Assembly: GCF_002775205.1 (NCBI RefSeq)
Contig: NC_036443.1
Coordinates: 30,381,717 to 30,445,716, forward strand
DNA length: 64,000 nucleotides
Reading direction: 5' to 3'
Source of the DNA: Xiphophorus maculatus
Taxonomy: Eukaryota; Chordata; Actinopteri; Cyprinodontiformes; Poeciliidae
Shown: piece after piece, positions 48,101 to 64,000 of the stretch
How the letters are laid out: every line of letters begins with the position of its first letter
Position numbering within the stretch: position 1 is the stretch's first letter
Notes under the pieces: model-generated
The model's input: only the letters and a program-made list of their open reading frames with translations
Database searches by the model: none
Told to the model about the DNA's origin: nothing
Program-made: the position numbers and the translations under genes

Positions 48101-49202
48101 CGAGGTGAACTGAGGTGGCCGATCGCCGATTACCGATCTTTAAAAAACCTGACCTGTCGGTTCTGATTCTGGCCAATACCAATTTATATTTTGTCTGAAA
48201 TGTTGCTAAATATAGCAAGAAAATGGATGAGTTGGTTTACTCCGTCACTTTTTATTTACTTAGCTCAACGTTTAACTAAATATGTAGTTAGTTCTGAGCT
48301 AGCTAAATGTTGTACAAGAGCTACATAGTTAAATTGCTTACTAAACATTTGTTGGGAGCGGAACATTTAGTTAAATTAAATGTTTAGCTTATCAACTAAA
48401 TGCTTAGCTTCCTAATAAACATTTAATTGGGAGATAAATATTTATTTTGTACACTAAATATTTATCTTCAAATTAAACATGAAATTTGTAGCTTTATGTG
48501 ACCTCATTACCATCATTAGTTTTCATCTTCTTTTGTACAACATTTCAGCTAGCTCAGAGCTAACTAAACATTTAGCTAGCTCACAGCTAACTAAACATTT
48601 AGCTAGGTCAGAGCTAACTACACATTTCCGCTAACTACACATTTCAGCTAGCTCAGCGCTAACTAAACATTTAGCTAGCTCAGAGCTAACTGAACATTTA
48701 GCTAGCTCAGAGCTAACTAAACATTTAGCTAGCTCAGAGCTAACTGAACATTTAGCTAGCTAAGAGCTAAATATTCAACTAACTCAGAGCTAACTGTTGT
48801 AGAGCTAAGTCGTTAACTTGTTCATTAAAAATATTTAGTTGGGATCTAAATATCTAAGTGTTTAGCTTATTTTGTACACTAAATATTTGGCTTCTAACTA
48901 AATATTTAATTTGGAGCTAAATATTTAGTTTGCTAACTAAGTATTTAGTTTGAAACGGTGACATTCATAAATTAAATAATAACATGGAAATAAAATGTCT
49001 TTAAAAAATTTACTTTTTATTGTTTGAGAAGGTAAATATCCCAAATATCGATGTTAAGTTTTGTGTAACTTTACGAACGAACCCCCATACTTATAAACCT
49101 CAAAACAAAAATGGAACTAAAACTTCCCCTTAAAAGGTTTATATACTCTCCCAAATATCCATAAATAATTTTTCTGTGTTTGTGTTTTTCCCTCCAGGGT
49201 AG
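45102..49202 (+). CDS. nppa: Atrial natriuretic peptide precursor (ANP)
   Basis: Three coding exons: 45102-45212, 47712-47964 and 49198-49202, 122 residues. Exon 1 encodes MKTVVVFTALALFWQHSLVT, a signal peptide, and the start of the pro-segment. Exon 2 starts SLLERIEETL, is rich in Glu/Gln/Pro, and ends with LRKR then ASSCFGARMDRIGNISG and LGCNSGR. The ring is CFGARMDRIGNISGLGC (Cys101-Cys117). Exon 3 contributes only two bases of a Gly codon and the TAG, so the precursor ends NSGRG. A terminal Gly after Arg is the signal for C-terminal amidation, as reported for eel ANP. The hormone activates NPR-A type guanylyl cyclase. Introns of 2.5 and 1.2 kb hold a hAT-like element, family A repeats and a 27-bp minisatellite. 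No convincing TATA box was found; the best is a weak TATTTAG at 45049. Confidence 0.92.
45257..45793 (+). mobile_element. hAT-like non-autonomous element in nppa intron 1
   Basis: Bounded by CAGGGGTGTCCAAAC and TTTGGGCACCCCTG, inverted termini of hAT type. The adjoining sequence GGTTTATG and GGTTTACG (7 of 8) suggests an 8-bp target duplication. It lies 44 bases after the exon 1 donor. No transposase frame. Confidence 0.82.
46022..46043. repeat. (TA)n microsatellite
   Basis: About ten TA units in nppa intron 1. Confidence 0.85.
46280..46740 (+). repeat. Dispersed repeat (AT-rich family A), copy 4, in nppa intron 1
   Basis: Contains CAAAAACTGGATGATAAAAC and GGACATTTAAAATGTGTTCA in the same order and spacing as the 15.9-kb copy. 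Confidence 0.7.
47495..47640 (-). repeat. Dispersed repeat (AT-rich family A), copy 5, fragment in nppa intron 1
   Basis: Short minus-orientation piece (CTAGACCTGTCACAATAAC, TTGAGACCATTTTCTAGTAA) ending about 70 bases before nppa exon 2. Confidence 0.65.
48225..48970. repeat. CTAAATATTTAG-type array in nppa intron 2
   Basis: Imperfect arrays of TTAGCT, CTAAATATTTAG and GAGCTAAATATTTAG fill most of nppa intron 2. The core 48550-48790 is a regular minisatellite listed separately. CTAAATATTTAG is a perfect 12-bp palindrome. Confidence 0.8.
48550..48790. repeat. 27-bp minisatellite
   Basis: About nine units of AACATTTAGCTAGCTCAGAG plus CTAACTA/G. Each carries the palindromes GCTAGC and AGCTAGCT. 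Units differ by one or two bases. Confidence 0.88.
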
Positions 49203-49394
49203 CCGGACGGATAGTTGGATTATTATGAGCCTGAAGCCATGATTCTGTCATCCTGCTGCGGTGAAAATTGATTATTGATCATGTAAATATGAGCGGTTCA
49301 CCAGTGGTGTGTCGTTTTTACTCTGTGTGTCGTTTTCTAACACAAACGTAAAATTAAAGGTAAAAAGAAAGAAAAATACTTATATATACTGTAT
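49203..49394 (+). other. nppa: nppa 3' untranslated region
   Basis: Begins after the TAG. An ATTAAA at 49353-49358 is the likely polyadenylation signal, just before a SINE. The end is inferred. Confidence 0.5.
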
Positions 49395-49697
49395 ATCCAT
49401 CCATTTTCTAACACCCTGGTCCCTAGAGGGGTCGGGAGGTTGCTGCTGCCTCTCCAGCAAACGTTTTGGGCGAGAGGCAGGGTCACCTGGACGGGTCACC
49501 AGTCTGTCGCAGGACAGACCGGACAAACAACCAAACACACTCGGAGAATTTAGAGAGACCAATTTACCTAACAGTGTGGGAGGAAGAGAGAACCCAAACA
49601 TGCAAACTCCGTGCAGAAAGACCCCAGACTGGGAATCGAACCCAGGACCTTCCTGCTGCAAGGCAACAGCTCTACCAACTGCGCCACTGTGCAGCCC
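49395..49697 (-). mobile_element. tRNA-headed SINE (V-SINE/Mermaid type)
   Basis: Read on the minus strand: the head GGGCTGCACAGTGGCGCAGT and GGTAGAGC (A box, complement at 49670-49687), then B box GGTTCGATTCC (complement at 49632-49642). The body carries the teleost V-SINE words (TTTGCATGTTTGGGTTCTCT; CGAGAGGCAGGGTCACC on the plus strand) and the tail GTTAGAAAATGGATGGAT. It is nearly full length at about 300 bases, which suggests fairly recent insertion. The plus-strand open frame across it is not a gene. Confidence 0.88.
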
Positions 49698-52574
49698 TTT
49701 GTAGTTTCATTTAATTTAATTTATTAGTTTTAATGATGTATACAAAAGTAAAAACATTGTTCGTGTAAGATCTATAAATGACACTGAAATGTTAAATTAA
49801 ATGAGATGCTCACCATGAAAATGTTTTACTAGTGTAATAATTTATAATTTTTTCTTTTGTTTTCATCATAAATGCGTAAGAAGCATTTATTGATAAAATG
49901 TGGAAGTATTCTTGTTGCTTTGTTGAAACTAAACTAACAACGAAAACAGTTTCCTTACACATGGTTTCAGTTCTCCTCATGTTTAATTAAGGATACAAAC
50001 TAAATATTTAGATTATTTATCTTACTAATTAAATATTTAGCTTCAAACTAAAGATTTAGCTGAACAACTTGATGTTTAGTTTGGAGCTAAATATTTAGCT
50101 TGCCAATTAAATATGTAGTTTGAAACTGTGACATTTATAAATAAAATTCTGTTATGACAGACTAAATAATAATTTGTGAACTAAATATTTAATTAAAAAG
50201 CTAAATAAGACAAATTTAAGCTTTGTAATATTTAAGTAGAAAACTAAATAATCTAAATATGTAATTTAGCTTACCTAGCTAAACTAAATAATTTTAACTA
50301 AATAGTTTATTTAGCTACAATTGTTTACAAAAAAAATAATTTGTAAACTATGTTTAGTATAAAAACTAAAAATATTTAGTTTCTCCACTGTATATTGAGT
50401 AACTAAATATTTAGTTGTAAATATTTACAACTAGATAGTATATATTTAATTTAAAAACTAAATATTTAGCTTATTTAGCTCGCTTATTAAATATTTAGAT
50501 GTAAATTGCCATTTAAAAATGAAATTCTGTTATGTCAGACTAAATGACCCCAAATTATTGCTGTTAGTTTTTTAGTTTATAACTTTACAAACAACAATCA
50601 AACCACTTTAACTTTCAGTACCGCCAAAATAAATGTCCTGATTTATTTCCACAAAGAGCTGGGGGGCGGGGCTTGTTCTGCTTTTACACTTCATTGAATA
50701 TTTGGAAATGATTTCAGCTTTAATGGTTTAGTTACGTTACATAAATCTTCCAGTAATGTTGAAATTGACATTAAATCTCCATATGTCCAAATTAATACAA
50801 GTTTTTAAAGAATGTTCTAATTTTTTATGACTGTATGTGATATAAGATATTACAAACATAGTTTTATTATCCTCATCAGCTGACTGTTCTCCATGTAAAT
50901 CTGTTGTTGATTTGAATCCACTTTTATGTGTCTGATGAATCTGAAGATGAGATTAAACAAATTAAATAAAGTGATTCCAGACCAATCAAATCCTGTTTGG
51001 TTTCTATCATCATGAGTGTCACAACAGAAGGGAGACGCAATAAAAACAGTAAAACGGTTTAACAAGATTCAGAGAGGAATATACAGAAATACCGAAACAC
51101 AAAGCAGATTTCAAGCAAAACAGAAATAATCAGCTTGACAAAAACCCAGAAAATACTGACGCTACCTAAAGGATGAGATAGATATAAAAAAGGTCAACGT
51201 AAATTTCTGCCAAAAACGTTTAGAAAAAAAAGAAGAAATTTCTGAGTTTGAAAGGCTGAAAATTTGCTAGAAAAAACCAGACATTTTCTGAGTTTTAAGC
51301 ATAAAAAATTTTCAACTTCTGTCAACATTTTTGAAGGTTTTCAAGTTTTTTCTAGAACATTTTTTTTTTGGCAGAAATTTGCTCCCTTTTTCCTCTCCAG
51401 TCAGGCCGCTGTAGATTAGAGCAAGTTGAGTAAATTTCTGCCAAAAAGTTTTTTCCTAGAACATTTCTGGGACTAATCTCAAAATTTCAGATTTTTTCTA
51501 TAGCAACTTTTCAAGTTCATACATTTCCTTTCTTGTTCTAAAAAATTTTGCGATCAATCTAAACATTTCTGAGGCTTTTTGCCAGAAATGAACTCCTTAT
51601 CTCCTCATCTTCAGAGGCCGTAATTCGCCGCCATCGTAGGTGTGAATCTGCTGCCTGAAAGCTGCTGTGGATCACGTTAAATAAAACCGACGGCTGTCAG
51701 ATGACTCGTGCTGTAAGTCTGTTTGTAATTCAGACTGAATCTAACTGCATCGGACAGGCACTGAAAAGGGAACGCCACTGTGGGTTTGTAATGGTGGGAC
51801 TGGGAGAACTGGTCTGTCCACCCACATTACATCTGGAGCGACGGCCGACAGCTGCAGAGGTAAACCGGCCTGCACTCAACATCCTCCCACATCCAGGCGT
51901 TAAAAACTGGAGAAAGCTGCAGATTTTCCTCCTGATGGGAAGTAAATGAGAAATAAATTCAGCGCAGGGTCTAAAGCGGAAAACCTGCAGCGGCATTCAG
52001 ATACGATCGAAGTCGTTCTGATCTTCTTGTCGCTCTGGGTAACGTTCCACCATTAACCGGCCCAGAAACACGTCGCTAAGCCAACAACATGGCCGGAGCG
52101 TGGGAGCGTGATTTAAGGGATGACTGAAGGTTACGATCAGAATCATTACAAATCAGTTTCTTTATAACACAAACCCAGATTCTGGATCTGAATTACTGTC
52201 TTCAGATCACCAACCCGACACAGAGGGGAGCAGGACGGCTGACTTAGTTTGTTTCTCTTTCAATGAATTAAATGTCAGCAGCTATTAGTTTATCAGACAG
52301 CTCCCCCTGGTGGTGAATTCATTTTATTACTGTTTCTGTGTCCAGGCTGAAAAACAGGACAGGATGTCTTAGCTGGAAGAGTTTTTCCTTTAACAACGTT
52401 TTCTGCTCTGGTTCAGACAGTTAGTTTTTACACACTGGTTTTTATGGGCTGCTGTTTGTAAAGTTAAACATTCAAAAATGATCAGCAATAATTTGGATTA
52501 TTGTAATTAGAAAAGGAATGGGGGTCATTATTCAAAGTCATATTTTCACCTTGTTATGCATTATTTATGAATGT
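49698..52574. other. Intergenic between nppa and igsf21
   Basis: No gene supported. It holds a CTAAATATTTAG array at 49995-50545. 51190-51600 has repeated AAATTTCTGCCAAAAA-like words in both orientations. No further natriuretic peptide exon (C-F-G-x-R/K-x-D-R-I-G) was seen. Confidence 0.45.
49995..50545. repeat. CTAAATATTTAG-type array
   Basis: Repeated TAAATATTTAGCTT, GGAGCTAAATATTTAGCTTG and ACTAAATATTTA, loosely spaced, between nppa and igsf21. Confidence 0.78.
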
Positions 52575-53115
52575 CATTGTTTCAAACAAAAATATTTAGC
52601 TAGCAAGCTATTTAGTTTAAAGAATAAATATTTGGTTTTGAACTAAATATTTAGTTAGCAAGCTAAGTAAGTTAAATTTTGTAAGTTAAATAAATATTTA
52701 GCTCTAAATAAATATTTAGTTAACAAGTATATTTAGTTTAAAAACTACATTTTATTTAGCATGCTAAATAATTACTTTTAATTAGCTAATTATTTACTTT
52801 TAGTAACAAAATATGTAGTTAGCAAGCTAAATAAGTTAAATATTTAGACTAAAAAATATTTAGCTTTAAGCTAACTAGTTTGCATCTAAATATTTAGTTA
52901 GCAGACTAAATACTTTGTGAGCAAGATAAATCGGCTAAATATTTAGCTGATTTGAAGCTAAATATGTAGCTCTAAGCTAAATATTAAGTTTGAAAGCTAA
53001 ATGTTTAATAAGAAGTAAAATATTTTTGCTCCACAGCTAAATATTTTGGACAATATATTTAACTCTGGGCTAAATGTTTAGCTCTAAATATTTAGAACTA
53101 AACTAAATATTTAGA
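52575..53115. repeat. CTAAATATTTAG-type array upstream of igsf21
   Basis: Dense array: AACTAAATATTTAGTTAGCA, GCTAAATATTTAGCTG and related words about every 20-30 bases, ending about 580 bases before the igsf21 start codon. Confidence 0.8.
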
Positions 53116-53696
53116 GGTTGTGCAGTGGCTGTTGCTCTAGATCCAGTGGTCAATGTGTTATTTTCCATTTTGAGTAGATTCAGCCCCGGGAGTCACTTAT
53201 AAACCTAGTTAAATTTGTTGGTAATAAATGATGGTGCAGGAGCAGAAACCTCCCATATCTGTGGAGATATTTTTCAGATTGTGAGGAAACATTCCTACTG
53301 CAGGTCATGCTGACTGCCTCACCCTAACTGGCCTTCTACAGTTACCAGATCAGATCGCATTGCATTAAAATTGGATTAAATTGGGATATATTAAATTGGA
53401 TTTGATCCTGAACCTGACTGTTCTGGATTGGGTTGAATCGATTGGATCACATATAACTGGATAAGAGAGGGAAGCTGCGTGAGAAACCTTCTGCTGTAAA
53501 GTGCTGCTTTGATAATAAATTCAGGTTAAATTACATTAAGTTACGAGTCCAGAGAGCAACAGAGAGAGAGAGCGTGTTGAAGCTGCAGTAATCCTGTGAT
53601 ATAAACCTGCTGAGCCTCTGCATTCAGCCTCAGTGGGAGATAAAACCAGGCTGATAGCAGATGGAGCGTCGGCAGGTCTGAGCAGCACCCAGCAGG

Positions 53697-64000
<10,304 letters not shown>

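Noticed and set aside
49625-49697. tRNA gene on the minus strand
   Set aside because: Also a SINE head joined directly to V-SINE body sequence.
49309-49714. 131- and 82-codon plus-strand frames after nppa
   Set aside because: They run through the antisense of a V-SINE; the text corresponds to its tRNA-like head and body.
48225-53115. Clusters of MEF2 binding sites
   Set aside because: CTAAATATTTAG resembles a MEF2 site, but its palindrome spacing does not fit YTA-W4-TAR, and the repeated nature argues for a repeat array rather than enhancers.

Overview
The window reads as genomic DNA from a bony fish, most likely a percomorph teleost. The genes are split by GT-AG introns. The intergenic DNA is AT-rich and carries typical teleost repeats: tRNA-headed SINEs, LINE 3' ends, Tc1-like relics, hAT-like and fold-back MITEs, and long CA/TG microsatellites. 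I cannot name the species from sequence alone. No bacterial-type features, CRISPR arrays or free-standing tRNA/rRNA genes were seen.

Layout. (1) 1-4302, minus strand: the first three coding exons of an L1-family neural cell adhesion molecule, running off the left edge. (2) About 4.3-35.2 kb: a 31-kb stretch with no gene I can support, filled with repeats. (3) 35.3-49.4 kb, plus strand: three natriuretic peptide genes head to tail, a C-type peptide (CNP-3-like), BNP (nppb) and ANP (nppa). All three have a small signal-peptide exon, a large exon carrying the 17-residue disulphide ring, and a tiny or non-coding third exon. (4) 53.7-64.0 kb, plus strand: igsf21, nine coding exons in consistent phase, with the C-terminal end beyond the right edge.

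How the genes work together. The three natriuretic peptides are secreted hormones that signal through membrane guanylyl cyclases. In fish, CNP-3 is the copy recalled to be tandemly linked to BNP and ANP, and it is regarded as the ancestral cluster member. L1CAM-type and IGSF21 proteins are neuronal surface adhesion molecules, unrelated to the hormone cluster except by position. IGSF21 and NPPA/NPPB both lie on human 1p36, so their linkage fits old synteny. The usual mammalian neighbours (CLCN6, MTHFR, PLOD1) were not seen.

Most promising second looks: two in-frame splice acceptors in the CNP-3-like gene; an amidation signal of ANP split across an intron; a (TG)38 tract 93 bp before the ANP start codon; a fold-back MITE just upstream of the BNP promoter; arrays of the palindrome CTAAATATTTAG confined to the right half of the window; and an orphan minus-strand first-exon candidate with two tandem CRE sites. 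I found no clearly unprecedented system. Exon calls rest on reading frame, splice dinucleotides and remembered family sequences; no search was run.
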